Shown: positions 23,736 to 32,555, counted from the stretch's first letter. The stretch: 64,000 bases of DNA from G965215145 sp965215145 (GCA_965215145.1 OZ244038.1:2914001-2978000); one strand, 5' to 3'. Notes: generated by a model from the letters alone, not told the origin. A program made the numbers and translations.

Positions 23736-23852
23736 GCGGACGGGGTCGGCGGTGGGTGAGGCACGAGCCGGGGGTTGGTTTCCCCCTTCCAACGCGGGCG
23801 GCGTGGCGGCCACGGAGCGCGTGAAGGAGACGTGAATGGCCCGAGTTGCGAG

Positions 23853-23883
23853 CTAATATAACCGCATTATTATCCCAGGGCAA
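23853..23883 (-). promoter_or_regulatory. Promoter candidate for the queA-ispD-ispF-dedA run
   Basis: On the minus strand TTG (23883-23881), a 20-nt spacer, then TATATTAG (23860-23853). It lies in the A/T-rich part of the 200-nt gap between fahA and queA, which otherwise holds nothing I recognise, and gives a leader of about 110 nt. Confidence 0.5.
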
Positions 23884-23935
23884 TCACCGGACGCAGGTAA
23901 GGGTGCCCCCCGATCCGGGCGACGCCCCGCCGGCG

Positions 23936-25225
23936 TTACTCAGAGGCCGGCCGCACCGTCCCCCGCACCTCGCCGAACCCGACGCGGTAGCCGTCGCCCT
24001 GGCCCCAGCCGCGCATGACCACCGTGTCTCCGTCCTGGATGAACTTCCGCTCCGAGCCGTCGGGGAGCGGGACCGGCTCCGTGCCGCGCCACGAGAGCTC
24101 GAGCATCGAGCCGTAGGAGCCCTCGCCCGGGCCGCTGATGGTCCCGCTCGCCATGAGATCGCCGGGGCGGGCGTTGCAGCCGTTGACGGTGTGGTGGGCG
24201 AGCTGCTGCTCGGGGCTCCAGTAGAGATGCTTCGCGTTCGAGCGCGCCACGACGGCCGGCTCGCGCATCCCCTCGGCCTGGATGGCGACCTCCAGCACGA
24301 GGTCGAGCGCGCGGGGCTCTTTCTGGCGGAGGTAGTCGAGCGGCTCGGGGTTCTCGCCCGTCTGCGGCTCGCCGTCCACGCGGAAGGGCTCCAGCGCCTC
24401 GGCCGTCACCACCCACGGGCTGATGCTCGTCGCGAAGCTCTTGCCGAGGAACGGCCCGAGCGGGACGTACTCCCACTTCTGGATGTCCCGCGCGCTCCAG
24501 TCGTTGACGAGGACGAACCCGAACACGTGCTCGCCGGCCTCCCCGATGGGGATCGACCCGCCGAGCTCGTTGCCGGGGCCGACGAAGAACCCCATCTCAA
24601 GCTCGAAGTCGAGCAGCTTCGAGGGGCTGAACGTCGGGGGGCCGTCCTCGGGCTTGAGCTGCCCCTTCGGGCGGACGACCTCGGTGCCGGAGACGACGAC
24701 GGAGGAGGCCCGGCCGTGGTAGCCGACGGGGAGGTGCAGCCAGTTCGGGAGCAGCGCGTTTTCCGGGTCGCGGAACATGGCGCCGACGTTGGTGGCGTGC
24801 TGCTTCGAGGAGTAGAAGTCGGTGTAGTCCCCGATCTGCGCGGGCAGCAACATCTCGGCGTCCTTGACGGGGATGAGGGCCTGCTCGCGGAGCGTGGTGT
24901 CGTCGCGGATGGTCTCCTCGTCGTGGGCGAGAAGCTTCTGCAGCGTGCGCCGGGCCTCGCGCCACGCCGGCCGGCCGAGCCCCATGAACACGTTCAGCGA
25001 CGACTGCGCGAACGGCCGCCGGCCCGCGAGGTACTCCCCGTTGAAGAGCCGCCGCTCCTGCAGCACCGCGCAGTCCACCACGAAGTCCCCGATGCGCGTG
25101 CAGACGGCGGGCGTGCTGCCGCCCCTGCGGCGGAAGATGCCGAAGGGGAGGTTCTGGATCGGGAAGGGGTGGGCGGCCGGGACCTCCACGAAGGAGCGGA
25201 GGGCGGGGTCGTGGGTTGCGTTCAT
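23936..25225 (-). CDS. fahA: Fumarylacetoacetase
   Basis: The protein has 429 residues from MNATHDPALRSFVEV; upstream in-frame sequence is not family-like. It cleaves fumarylacetoacetate to fumarate and acetoacetate, the last step of tyrosine/phenylalanine (homogentisate) degradation. Conserved segments are DYTDFYSSKQHATNVGAMFR, LPVGYHGRASSVVVSGT, DFELEMGFFVGPGN (metal-binding acidic residues), NDWSARDIQKWEYVPLGPFLGKSF and the C-terminal GTISGP. The length is normal. It lies about 110 nt downstream of a conserved unknown on the same strand, which may act in the same pathway. Confidence 0.95.
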   Translation of the reverse strand: MNATHDPALRSFVEVPAAHPFPIQNLPFGIFRRRGGSTPAVCTRIGDFVVDCAVLQERRLFNGEYLAGRRPFAQSSLNVFMGLGRPAWREARRTLQKLLAHDEETIRDDTTLREQALIPVKDAEMLLPAQIGDYTDFYSSKQHATNVGAMFRDPENALLPNWLHLPVGYHGRASSVVVSGTEVVRPKGQLKPEDGPPTFSPSKLLDFELEMGFFVGPGNELGGSIPIGEAGEHVFGFVLVNDWSARDIQKWEYVPLGPFLGKSFATSISPWVVTAEALEPFRVDGEPQTGENPEPLDYLRQKEPRALDLVLEVAIQAEGMREPAVVARSNAKHLYWSPEQQLAHHTVNGCNARPGDLMASGTISGPGEGSYGSMLELSWRGTEPVPLPDGSERKFIQDGDTVVMRGWGQGDGYRVGFGEVRGTVRPASE

Positions 25226-25334
25226 GGGTGAGGAGCGGTTCAGAAGAAGGGTCAAGGGGACGGGGGGTCCGGAGAAGGGGAAAGCGGTCTGTCCTTCCCG
25301 CCCCCTCCGCCCCCTCCGTACCGGCGCGAAGCGC

Positions 25335-26339
25335 CTACAGCATCCCGAGCGCGCGGAGGTCCTCGCGGGGTTCGTTGAACGAGCACGAGCCGTAGGACGT
25401 GGCGAAGGCGGCGCGGGCGGCCTCAACCTCGGCCGGCGTGGCGCGGAGATCGTCCACGACGAAGCCGTCGGCGTCGAGGGCGAAGCGGGCGGGGTCGTCG
25501 GCGTCGAGGACGTGGCGGATGGCCCCCTCGTCGAGGTCGAGGGCGTGGGCGAGCACGCCGCCGCCGAACACGTTGAGGAAGCCGTGACGCGTGACCCCCA
25601 GTTCGGGGTCGGCGTGGCGGACGGGGTGGTGGAGGCCGGCGGTGGCCTTGAACGGGAGCCCCGCCTCGCGGCAGCGCGCGAGCGCGAAGGCCACCTGCTC
25701 CGTGGTCGGGAAGAGGTCCGGGGTGACGCCGCCGCAGCGGAGCTTCAGCCCGAGCGGCACGCCCGCCACGTCCCCCCGCGTGGCGAGCGCCGCGACGGCC
25801 TGCTCGACCGTCCGCCGCCAGTCCCCGCCCCAGCCCGCCTCGAAGAACGCCCGCTCGAACCGGACGGCGCTCGCGTCCAGCGCCTCGGCCGCGGCGCCGA
25901 GCGCCTCTGTGACGTCGCGCTCGCGCCCTTCGGCCGCCGACGCCGGCAGCCGCCCCTCGAAGAGGTCGGCGCGGACGCGGCCGGCGTGCTCGGCCTCGAA
26001 GGCCGCCGTCGCGATGAGCGCGGCGCGGAGCCCCTCGGCGAAGGCTGCGGTCGTGGAGGCGGCCCCGCCGAGGACGGAGAACGGGGCGGGGCGCTCGGCG
26101 CCGAAGAGGTCAGAGAAGGGGCGGACGTCGGGGAGGCGCGAGGCCGGCGCGATAAACCGCGCCAGCATCCACGCGTCGCCCGAGCGGCGGTAGGCGGCGA
26201 AGTTGGGGAGGGCCTCCTCCAGCGGGAGCCGGGCCGGCGGGAACAACCCGGCGTAGTCGATGAGGCCGGCGAGGAAGGCCCGCGCCCCGGCGGAGGCCGT
26301 GGCGGGCGCGGCGGAGGCGGCGGGGGGCGTTGCGTGCAT
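25335..26339 (-). CDS. Conserved protein of unknown function linked to fumarylacetoacetase
   Basis: The protein has 334 residues from ATG 26339. There is no signal peptide or membrane segment. The N-terminal part is Ala-rich and helical (ARAFLAGLIDYAGLFPPARLPLEEALPNFAAYRR). The C-terminal half has a run of motifs that look catalytic or ligand-binding: LGLKLRCGGVTPDLFPTTEQVA, LPFKATAGLHHPVRH and HGFLNVFGGGVLA. The alternating strand/helix pattern with KATAGLHHP near the end of a strand is compatible with a TIM-barrel fold, but I do not recognise the family by name. I recall similar proteins next to fahA in other bacteria, and the same orientation and spacing here suggest a role in aromatic-acid degradation. 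That is an inference. Confidence 0.65.
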   Translation of the reverse strand: MHATPPAASAAPATASAGARAFLAGLIDYAGLFPPARLPLEEALPNFAAYRRSGDAWMLARFIAPASRLPDVRPFSDLFGAERPAPFSVLGGAASTTAAFAEGLRAALIATAAFEAEHAGRVRADLFEGRLPASAAEGRERDVTEALGAAAEALDASAVRFERAFFEAGWGGDWRRTVEQAVAALATRGDVAGVPLGLKLRCGGVTPDLFPTTEQVAFALARCREAGLPFKATAGLHHPVRHADPELGVTRHGFLNVFGGGVLAHALDLDEGAIRHVLDADDPARFALDADGFVVDDLRATPAEVEAARAAFATSYGSCSFNEPREDLRALGML

Positions 26340-26509
26340 AGAACGACGCGGGGTGAGGTAGCGGCGGACCTTCCGGCAGAAGGCCGATGCACGCCCGCCC
26401 CGCCCGGCGCGTTCCTCCGCACCGCCTGCCGGCACCCGCCGGGGGTCGGAAGAGCGCTCGGGGACCCCCAAACGGGGGCGACGGTAGAACTCGGGCAGCG
26501 GCCGCCGGC

Positions 26510-26541
26510 TTGGTCGCCCATCCCGCGCAGTGGTACCTTAG
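26510..26541 (+). promoter_or_regulatory. Promoter candidate for the TPR lipoprotein gene
   Basis: TTG (26510-26512), a 21-nt spacer, and TACCTTAG (26534-26541) fit the -33/-7 pattern seen at 23853-23883 and 42847-42878. It is in the 278-nt divergent gap 26340-26617, which also holds a small CCCCC-AAAC-GGGGG stem near 26465-26479. Confidence 0.5.
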
Positions 26542-26617
26542 CAGCGCCGGGATGGGCCACCCGGCCGGCCTCCCCCGACGGCCGCCCTAACCCCGCCGAA
26601 TCCACCTCCGCTCTCCG

Positions 26618-27781
26618 ATGGACCGCTACTCCCTCCCCCGCCTCCCCCTCCTGCTCGGCGCCTTCGCACTCAGCATCGTCCTCGTCGCCGCCGACGGCTG
26701 CTCCAGCGACCCTAACGTCGAGGGAGCCAAGCTCGAGCTCCGCAACGGGGACTACGAGCGCGTGATCTCGCTCACCGACCAAGCCCTCCAGGCCGACCCG
26801 GACAACGCCGAGGCGTACTACCTCCGCGGCGAGGCGTACCGCCGCATGGCCGAGACCGACCCCGACGCCCGCCAGGAGAACGTCGAGATGATGGTCCAGG
26901 CGTATACCCGTGCCTATGAACTCGACCCCGACAACGACGCGATCCAGCTCGGGATGCTCCAGGCCTACGGCGCCGAGATGAACCGGGGCGCCGCCCTCTT
27001 CGGCCGGGGCGCCGAGGACGCCGCCAACTACACCGCCGCGGCCTCCGCCTTCGGCAACGCCGCCGCCGTCATGCCGGACTCGGCGAACGCCTACCTCAAC
27101 CAGGGCCTCGCCCTGCTCGCCGGCGGGCAGGCCGGCCAAGCCGGCGAGCCGCTCCGCGCGGCCATCGACCGCGGCGCCGACTCCCCCGAGGCCTACCTCT
27201 ACCTCGGCCGGATCTACCTCTCCGAGGACCAGGCCGCCGAGGCGCTGATGACCCTCGAGCAGGGCCGCGACGCCTTCCCCGACAACCCCGACATCCAGAC
27301 CGAGCTGCTCAACGCCTACGGCCGCACCGGCGAGATCGACCGCGCCCTCGACGAGTACGCCGCGGCCGTCCAGGCGAGCCCGGACGACCCCACGCTCCGC
27401 TACAACTACGGCTCGTTTCTCCTCCAGGCCGAGCGCTACGACGAGGCCGCCGAGCAGCTCCGGCGCGCCGCTGAGCTCGCGCCCGACAACGGCAACGCGC
27501 ACTACAACCTCGGCGCGGCCTACATCAACCAGGTCGTCGCCGTCAACGCCGAGCTCGGGGAGATGGAGATGGACGACCCGAACCTCGCGGCGCGCGAGGC
27601 CGAGCGCGACGCGCTCTTGGAGCAGGCTATCCCGTCGCTGGAGCGGGCCCGCGACCTCCTCAGCGCCGAGGACCAGGACGTCGAGGCCGTCTGCGAGAGC
27701 CTGTTCCGGGCCTACTCCCAGATGCGCCGCTACGACGAGGCCCAGGACGCCGCCGAGTGCGCCGGCATCGACCTCGACTAG
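26618..27781 (+). CDS. TPR-repeat protein, probable lipoprotein
   Basis: The protein has 387 residues. The N-terminal signal segment (LPLLLGAFALSIVLVAADGC) ends in a weak lipobox (ADGC), so attachment by lipid is plausible but not certain. Some eight 34-residue TPR units follow: ELRNGDYERVISLTDQALQADPDNAEAYYLRGEAYR is the clearest, and later units include NPDIQTELLNAYGRTGEIDRALDEYAAAVQASPDDP and RYNYGSFLLQAERYDEAAEQLRRAAELAPDNGNAHYNLGAAY. There is no catalytic domain. It is probably a periplasm-facing scaffold for an envelope complex. It is a single-gene unit with its own promoter candidate and terminator. Confidence 0.8.
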   Translation: MDRYSLPRLPLLLGAFALSIVLVAADGCSSDPNVEGAKLELRNGDYERVISLTDQALQADPDNAEAYYLRGEAYRRMAETDPDARQENVEMMVQAYTRAYELDPDNDAIQLGMLQAYGAEMNRGAALFGRGAEDAANYTAAASAFGNAAAVMPDSANAYLNQGLALLAGGQAGQAGEPLRAAIDRGADSPEAYLYLGRIYLSEDQAAEALMTLEQGRDAFPDNPDIQTELLNAYGRTGEIDRALDEYAAAVQASPDDPTLRYNYGSFLLQAERYDEAAEQLRRAAELAPDNGNAHYNLGAAYINQVVAVNAELGEMEMDDPNLAAREAERDALLEQAIPSLERARDLLSAEDQDVEAVCESLFRAYSQMRRYDEAQDAAECAGIDLD

Positions 27782-27794
27782 AGGCGGGCGCCCC

Positions 27795-27825
27795 GCTCAT
27801 AGCGCAGCTCGCTCATAGCGCAGCT
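27795..27825 (+). repeat. Tandem direct repeat of GCTCATAGCGCAGCT
   Basis: Two exact 15-bp copies (27795-27809 and 27811-27825) are separated by one base, directly between the TPR gene stop and its terminator. It is probably a short duplication. Confidence 0.7.
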
Positions 27826-27826
27826 C

Positions 27827-27865
27827 CAAACGGAGGCGTGGCTCCCCGCGCCTCCGTTTGCTTTG
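27827..27865 (+). terminator. Rho-independent-type terminator after the TPR gene
   Basis: Perfect 12-bp arms CAAACGGAGGCG (27827-27838) and CGCCTCCGTTTG (27849-27860) are followed by CTTT. Confidence 0.75.
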
Positions 27866-27933
27866 GAGGATGGAGAAGGCCCCTCCCCGCCCCATCCTCT
27901 ATCTTCCATCCTCCCTCCTCCCCTCTACCCTCC
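27865..27933. repeat. Heptad-period inverted repeat upstream of the Cys/Met enzyme gene
   Basis: Units GGAGGAT and GGAGAAG are followed, after a C-rich turn, by CATCCTC / TATCTTC / CATCCTC / CCTCCTC. The second half reaches to two bases before the ATG at 27935. Confidence 0.65.
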
Positions 27934-27934
27934 G

Positions 27935-29134
27935 ATGAAGCCTGCCGCCGACGCCCAAACCGCCGCCAACGGCCGCGCTAGCGCCGACCTCCGGTTCGGC
28001 ACGCTCGCCGTCCACGCGGGGCAGGAGCCGGACCCGACGACGGGCGCCATCATGACGCCGGTCTACCTCACGAGCACCTACGTCCAGGCCGCCCCCGGGG
28101 AGCACCTCGGCCACGAGTACGCCCGCGTCTCGAACCCCACCCGGACGGCGCTCGAGAAGAACCTCGCCGCGCTCGAAGGCGCCGCCCACGGGGTCTGCTT
28201 CGCCTCCGGCCTCGCCGCCATCGACGCGGTCCTCCGGCGGCTCTGCCCCGGCGACCACGTCGTCGCCATGAACGACCTCTACGGCGGCACCCACCGGCTG
28301 ATGCGGCAGGCGTTCGAGCCGATGGGCGTCCGGTTCTCGTTCGTCGACCTCACCGACCCCGACGCCCTCGACCGCGCCGCCACCGACGACACCCGCCTCG
28401 TGTGGGTCGAGACGCCGACGAACCCGCTGCTCCGCATCATCGACATCGAGGCCGTGGCCGTGCGCGCCCGCGAGCGGGGGATCGCGGTGGCCGTCGACAA
28501 CACGTTCGCCACCCCGTACCTCCAGCGCCCCCTCGACCTCGGCGCCGACCTCGTCGTGCACTCGACGACGAAGTACCTCGGCGGGCACTCCGACGTGGTG
28601 GGTGGGGCCGTGCTGACGTCCGACGAGGCGTGGGCCGAGCACCTCCGGTTCCAGATCAAGGCCGTCGGCGCGGCGCCCGGCCCGATGGACGCGTTCCTCA
28701 TCCTCCGCGCCACGAAGACGCTCCACCTCCGCATGGAGCGGCACTGCGCCAACGCCGCCGCCGTGGCCCGCTTCCTCCGCGACCACCCGAGGGTCGCCGA
28801 CGTCCGCTGGCCGGGCTTCGAGGACGCCCCCGGCCACGCCGTCGCGAAGCGGCAGATGCGGGACTTCGGGGGGATGGTCTCGTTCGCGCTGGAGGACGAC
28901 GCGCTGGAGACGGCCGTGCGGGTGATGCAGGCGACGCGGGTGTTCCAGCTCGCCGAGAGCCTCGGCGGCGTCGAGAGCCTCATCAGCCACCCCGCCTCGA
29001 TGACCCACGGCTCGATCCCCGCCGAGGAGCGCCGCGCGGCCGGCCTCCCGGACTCCCTCGTCCGCCTGTCCGTTGGCGTCGAGGACGCGGCCGACCTCGT
29101 CGAAGACCTCGACCGGGCACTCGGAACCGCCTGA
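27935..29134 (+). CDS. Cys/Met-metabolism PLP enzyme (cystathionine gamma-synthase / gamma-lyase type)
   Basis: The protein has 399 residues from MKPAADAQTAANG. The PLP-binding lysine is K213 in VVHSTTKYLGGHSD. Other family motifs are YxRxxNPT (EYARVSNPTRTALE), FASGLAAIDAV, NDLYGGT and the closing ESLISHPASMTH. It handles sulfur-amino-acid C-S chemistry, either making cystathionine from homoserine esters or cleaving cystathionine. The two activities cannot be separated safely by eye; ESLGGVESLISHPASMTH fits both. No neighbouring methionine or cysteine genes settle the question. Confidence 0.85.
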   Translation: MKPAADAQTAANGRASADLRFGTLAVHAGQEPDPTTGAIMTPVYLTSTYVQAAPGEHLGHEYARVSNPTRTALEKNLAALEGAAHGVCFASGLAAIDAVLRRLCPGDHVVAMNDLYGGTHRLMRQAFEPMGVRFSFVDLTDPDALDRAATDDTRLVWVETPTNPLLRIIDIEAVAVRARERGIAVAVDNTFATPYLQRPLDLGADLVVHSTTKYLGGHSDVVGGAVLTSDEAWAEHLRFQIKAVGAAPGPMDAFLILRATKTLHLRMERHCANAAAVARFLRDHPRVADVRWPGFEDAPGHAVAKRQMRDFGGMVSFALEDDALETAVRVMQATRVFQLAESLGGVESLISHPASMTHGSIPAEERRAAGLPDSLVRLSVGVEDAADLVEDLDRALGTA

Positions 29135-29178
29135 CGGCGTAAGCCCCCCTCACCCCCGCGCCGTTTCCCCTCCCACGC

Positions 29179-29943
29179 ATGGAACGGGCCGCCCCGAAGC
29201 AACGCGTCAACCAGACTCCCATCGCCCGGTTCGAGCGGTGGGCGCTGCCGCGGATGGCCCACCGCCTCCCCGGCTGGATGACGCCGGACACGCTGACGGT
29301 GATCGGCCTCGTCGGCGCGGGGCTCATCGGGGCCGGCTACCTGCTGACGGCCTACGGCCTCGGCTGGCTGTGGCTTTCTTCCTTTGGGTTCGTGCTCCAC
29401 TGGTGGGGGGACTCCCTCGACGGGACGCTCGCCCGCGTCCGCGACATCCGCCGCGAGCGCTACGGCTTCTACGTGGACCACCAGAGCGACGCGGTCTCGT
29501 CGGTCGTGATCTTCCTCTGCCTCGGGCTCTCGCCGCTGATGCCGCTGGCGACGGCGCTGTTCCTCCTCGTGGGGTACCTGCTGCTGATGATCCTCGTCAA
29601 CCTCGTCACCATCGCGCGGGACGTGTTCAAGATCTCGTTCGGCGGCGTCGGCCCGACGGAGGCCAGGGTGCTGATGATCGCGGGGAACACGCTCGTCTTC
29701 TTCCTCGGCAACCCGACGCTGGAGGTGTTGGGGTTCGAGGGCACGCTGTTCGGCCTGCTCGGCGCGGTCGGCGCGGTGGGGCTGACGGCGTACTACGTCG
29801 TCTTCGGCCTCATCGAGCGGTCGAAGCTGGCGAAGCTCGATCCGCCGCCGTCGCCCGCTGCTGCCACCAACGGCACCGCTGCAACGGAGGTGGCGCTGCC
29901 CGAGGAGACCGTCCCGGAGAAGGCCCCCGTTGGAAGCCGGTAA
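29179..29943 (+). CDS. CDP-alcohol phosphatidyltransferase family membrane protein
   Basis: The protein has 254 residues with about six hydrophobic segments. The family signature D-x2-D-G-x2-A-R-x8-G-x3-D-x3-D is complete: GDSLDGTLARVRDIRRERYGFYVDHQSDA. It transfers a phosphoalcohol from a CDP-linked donor to an acceptor in phospholipid synthesis. The specific product is not predictable. The start MERAAPKQRVNQTPIARFE is a cytosolic leader, and the C-terminus is an Ala/Pro/Glu-rich soluble tail. It follows the PLP enzyme gene by 44 nt and may be cotranscribed with it. Confidence 0.88.
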   Translation: MERAAPKQRVNQTPIARFERWALPRMAHRLPGWMTPDTLTVIGLVGAGLIGAGYLLTAYGLGWLWLSSFGFVLHWWGDSLDGTLARVRDIRRERYGFYVDHQSDAVSSVVIFLCLGLSPLMPLATALFLLVGYLLLMILVNLVTIARDVFKISFGGVGPTEARVLMIAGNTLVFFLGNPTLEVLGFEGTLFGLLGAVGAVGLTAYYVVFGLIERSKLAKLDPPPSPAAATNGTAATEVALPEETVPEKAPVGSR

Positions 29944-30035
29944 GCGCTCCCACCCCAGGCCGGAGTGCGCGTGGGCCGTTACGCCGAGGCCGCGTGGCGC
30001 GGCTTCACAGGTGGCCCCAACCACACGGTAACTGT

Positions 30036-30563
30036 ATGCCCCGCGCCGGCTCCCTCCTCCTCGCACTCCTGCTACCCCTCGTCGGTTGCACATCGTCCCG
30101 GCCCGTGGATGACGCTGAGCCCTCCCGGTGGGAGATGCAGCGGGTCGTCCTCCTGCTCGACCTCGGCAACATCCCAGGGGTGCGGGCGGCGGAGTTCGCG
30201 GCCGAGGTCGAGGAAAGGCTCGCCGCTACCGGCGCTCAAGCGGAGGTGGTCCGAACGCGTACGGCGGTCGGGGACGACCGGCTCGGGTACTACGCCCTCA
30301 CCTACGGCGCGACGCACCTCGTGCTCGTGCAGGCTGCGGAGGTCGCGCGGGTCCGGCGCCCTCCCGGGCTCGGGCAAAACTCACCGGGGCGCGTGATCGA
30401 CCGGCTCGACGACGTCCCGTCCTGGATCACGGTCCTCGACGCACGGGGCGCCACGCTGTCGGAGGCAGCCGTTCGCGTCCGGGTAGGCGAGCAGGACGGC
30501 GGCGCCGGCCTCCTCGTGCAGAGCATCCGGCGCCTCGGCTTCCGTCTCGGGCCCGCCGACTAG
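30036..30563 (+). CDS. Small lipoprotein of unknown function
   Basis: The protein has 175 residues. The signal peptide MPRAGSLLLALLLPLVGC ends in a good lipobox (LVGC, Cys18). The mature part is an alternating strand/helix domain (MQRVVLLLDLGNIPGVRAAEFAAEVEERLAATGAQAEVVRTR … HLVLVQAAEVARV … WITVLDARGATLSEA), the layout of a small alpha/beta sandwich such as the TolB-N-like or LpoB-like domains of envelope lipoproteins. I cannot assign a family. It converges with the gene at 30560-31555 and the stop codons share the four bases CTAG. Confidence 0.7.
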   Translation: MPRAGSLLLALLLPLVGCTSSRPVDDAEPSRWEMQRVVLLLDLGNIPGVRAAEFAAEVEERLAATGAQAEVVRTRTAVGDDRLGYYALTYGATHLVLVQAAEVARVRRPPGLGQNSPGRVIDRLDDVPSWITVLDARGATLSEAAVRVRVGEQDGGAGLLVQSIRRLGFRLGPAD

Positions 30564-31555
30564 AACCGCGTCTCGACGCCGACGAAGAGTTCGGTCGCGT
30601 CGAGCGCGTTGCGGCCGTAGACCGGGGTGTAGACCTGCACGCTGAACCCGGTCTCCCCGAACATCCGCAGCGTGGCGCCGCCGCCGAGGCGGACGAGCCG
30701 CTGCTCGGGGAACCCCTCCGGCTGCACGACACCCGCGATGACGGGTACGGGCTCCGGTGAGTCGACGCTCCAGACCACGTCCACGAGCCCCTGTACGAGG
30801 AGCCGGTCGAAGACGGTGTAGCCGGCCTCGGCGCGGGCGATCCACTCGTCGCTAAAGGCGATCCGCCGGTCGGCCTCCACGCAGACGGGCTCGTCGCCTT
30901 CCGCCGGGGCGACGTCGCAGGGGGCGCGGCGCGAGAGGGCGTAGACGCCGGAGCGGTAGCGGTAGCCGGCGGTGGCCTGTGCGTAGAGCGGGAGCCGCCC
31001 GAAGCTCCGCCCGTAGGCCAAGAGGAACTCCGCATCGGCCTGCCCGCTCCCGACGGCGGGGGCGAGGTTGCGGCGGTATCCCAGCGGCACCCGCAGCCCG
31101 AACGTGAACGCCAGCGCCGACGCCTCGTCGAGGCCGAGCCGGTCCTCGAGCCCGACGCGGACGGCCATCATGGCGTTGCCGAGGTCCTGCCCCGCACGCT
31201 CGACCTCCAGCTCGCCCGTCGCCGCGCTGCCGCCGACGTCGCGGACGAACAGCCGCTTGTACGGCAGCATCCCGACGAGCGTGAGCCCCTCCCCCAGCCC
31301 GAACTCGGTGTAGAGGTAGAGGCTGCGGTCGCGGAACGGCGAACCGTCGAGCCGCGCCGTCTCGTCGAGGTCGTCGAGCGCGGGGTTGTAGGGGACGGCC
31401 CCGCCGTCGGCGTCGAAGCGAGTGTCGGTGCTGACGAGCCCGAGGGTGAGCTTGGTGTAGACGCGGCCGGGCTCCTGCGTCCACGCCTGCGCGCGGGCGG
31501 GGCCGGCGGCGAGAACGGTCAGGAGAGCGACGAGCAGCGTGAGGCGGAGGGTCAC
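30560..31555 (-). CDS. Outer-membrane beta-barrel protein
   Basis: The protein has 331 residues with a signal peptide (cleavage after GPARAQA). The rest shows alternating hydrophobic/aromatic strands (RVYTKLTLGLVST, SLYLYTEFGLGEGLTLVGMLPY, LPLYAQATAGYRYRSG, TGFSVQVYTPVYGRN) and ends in a C-terminal Phe after LFVGVETRF, the classical outer-membrane insertion signal. Similar proteins are annotated as transporters or FadL/MetA-pathway-like barrels; the specific role is unknown. Two Cys flank an extracellular-loop-like segment (RAPCDVAPAEGDEPVCVE). It is encoded 6 nt downstream of the DUF547 lipoprotein and probably cotranscribed with it. Confidence 0.75.
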   Translation of the reverse strand: MTLRLTLLVALLTVLAAGPARAQAWTQEPGRVYTKLTLGLVSTDTRFDADGGAVPYNPALDDLDETARLDGSPFRDRSLYLYTEFGLGEGLTLVGMLPYKRLFVRDVGGSAATGELEVERAGQDLGNAMMAVRVGLEDRLGLDEASALAFTFGLRVPLGYRRNLAPAVGSGQADAEFLLAYGRSFGRLPLYAQATAGYRYRSGVYALSRRAPCDVAPAEGDEPVCVEADRRIAFSDEWIARAEAGYTVFDRLLVQGLVDVVWSVDSPEPVPVIAGVVQPEGFPEQRLVRLGGGATLRMFGETGFSVQVYTPVYGRNALDATELFVGVETRF

Positions 31556-31561
31556 GGGAGC

Positions 31562-32446
31562 TTATTCGGCACGGTTGAGCGCCCAAAGGTACTCGGTCTG
31601 CACGGAGTCGTCCGCGACGATCTCACGGGCCGTATTACCGGCGAGGACCACGCGTTTCACCGCAGAATGGGCCCTCTTTGGGTCGAGGTAGAGGAGCAGG
31701 AAGTCGCCTCCCGGCATCCCTGCCCGCTCCCAGTCGTCGGCGTACCAGTCGAGGAGGGAGGAGACGACCCAGCCGTCGCCGTCGCGGCGGAAGTGGCGCC
31801 TGGAGTTCACGAAGTCGCGCATGGCCGCGTCCAACTCGGCGTCGAGGTTGTCGGCGGTGAAGGCGCGCTGCCGGAGCCGCGGGCACGAGACGGCCCCGCA
31901 GTTGACCCCGACGTGGAGCCGCGGGTCGAGCCGGTCCACGGCCAGCGCCTTCAGCTCCGCCGGCCCGTCGGCGCCGCGGAGGATCACGTTCTCGATCTGG
32001 TTCAGCGTCACGTCGAGGCCGGCCACGCGGAGCGGCGTCTCGAAAAAGAAGTCGAACCCGTGCGCCTCGATGTTCGAGGGCACGCCGGCCTCCAGGAGGC
32101 GGTCGAGCATCCGGGCGTTGTAGGCGTTCATCCAGAACGCCTTCTTCTCCGCGTCGCTGCCGAGCGTGCTGGCGTCGAAGTCTTCGATGGCGGCGACCAC
32201 GGCGTCGAGGTCATCCCGCAGCTCCCCTCGGAGCAGGTCGTACCGGACGAGCCCGTCGGCGGTGACGACGCGCGCGAGGATGTCGCTCCATTGCGACTCA
32301 TAGCCGTCGGCTGCTAGACCGTCGGCCGAGGTGCTCCCCACCGGAACCACGGGCGGAGCGGTCGGCGACGGCTCAGGCACGTCGGAACATCCCAGCGTCT
32401 GAGTTGGGATCAGGAGCAGCGGGAGGGCGAAGAGCAGGAGGCGCAT
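31562..32446 (-). CDS. DUF547-domain lipoprotein
   Basis: The protein has 294 residues. The signal peptide MRLLLFALPLLLIPTQTLGC ends in a lipobox (TLGC, Cys20). A Pro/Ser linker follows, then the DUF547 domain with KKAFWMNAYNARMLDRLLEAG, LNQIENVILRGA and LDPRLHVGVNCGAVSCPRLR, the diagnostic NCGAxSCP motif. A papain/transglutaminase-like fold has been proposed for this family, but no function is established. It is upstream of, and probably in one unit with, the outer-membrane barrel gene. Confidence 0.88.
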   Translation of the reverse strand: MRLLLFALPLLLIPTQTLGCSDVPEPSPTAPPVVPVGSTSADGLAADGYESQWSDILARVVTADGLVRYDLLRGELRDDLDAVVAAIEDFDASTLGSDAEKKAFWMNAYNARMLDRLLEAGVPSNIEAHGFDFFFETPLRVAGLDVTLNQIENVILRGADGPAELKALAVDRLDPRLHVGVNCGAVSCPRLRQRAFTADNLDAELDAAMRDFVNSRRHFRRDGDGWVVSSLLDWYADDWERAGMPGGDFLLLYLDPKRAHSAVKRVVLAGNTAREIVADDSVQTEYLWALNRAE

Positions 32447-32555
32447 CAGCGGCAGGGTCGTCGGTGGTCGAGAGCAAACGCCGTCCCTGCCTACGTGATT
32501 CTCACGAGAGGGTCATTTGGGAGAGGGTGAGGAGGGAGCCGCTATCCTGCGGCAC

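Noticed and set aside
27865..27933. Heptad repeats as ordinary rho-independent terminators
   Set aside because: No T-run follows them, a true terminator sits separately at 27827-27865, and several lie between genes that should be cotranscribed (rplK-rplA, rplJ-rplL, regulator-kinase).
27781..27934. SAM-type riboswitch before the Cys/Met enzyme gene
   Set aside because: The leader contains a terminator for the previous gene and a heptad repeat; none of the conserved SAM-riboswitch core is recognisable.
30036..30563. ATG at 29965 in another frame as the gene start
   Set aside because: That frame lacks a signal and family-like sequence; the frame from 30036 has a proper lipobox.
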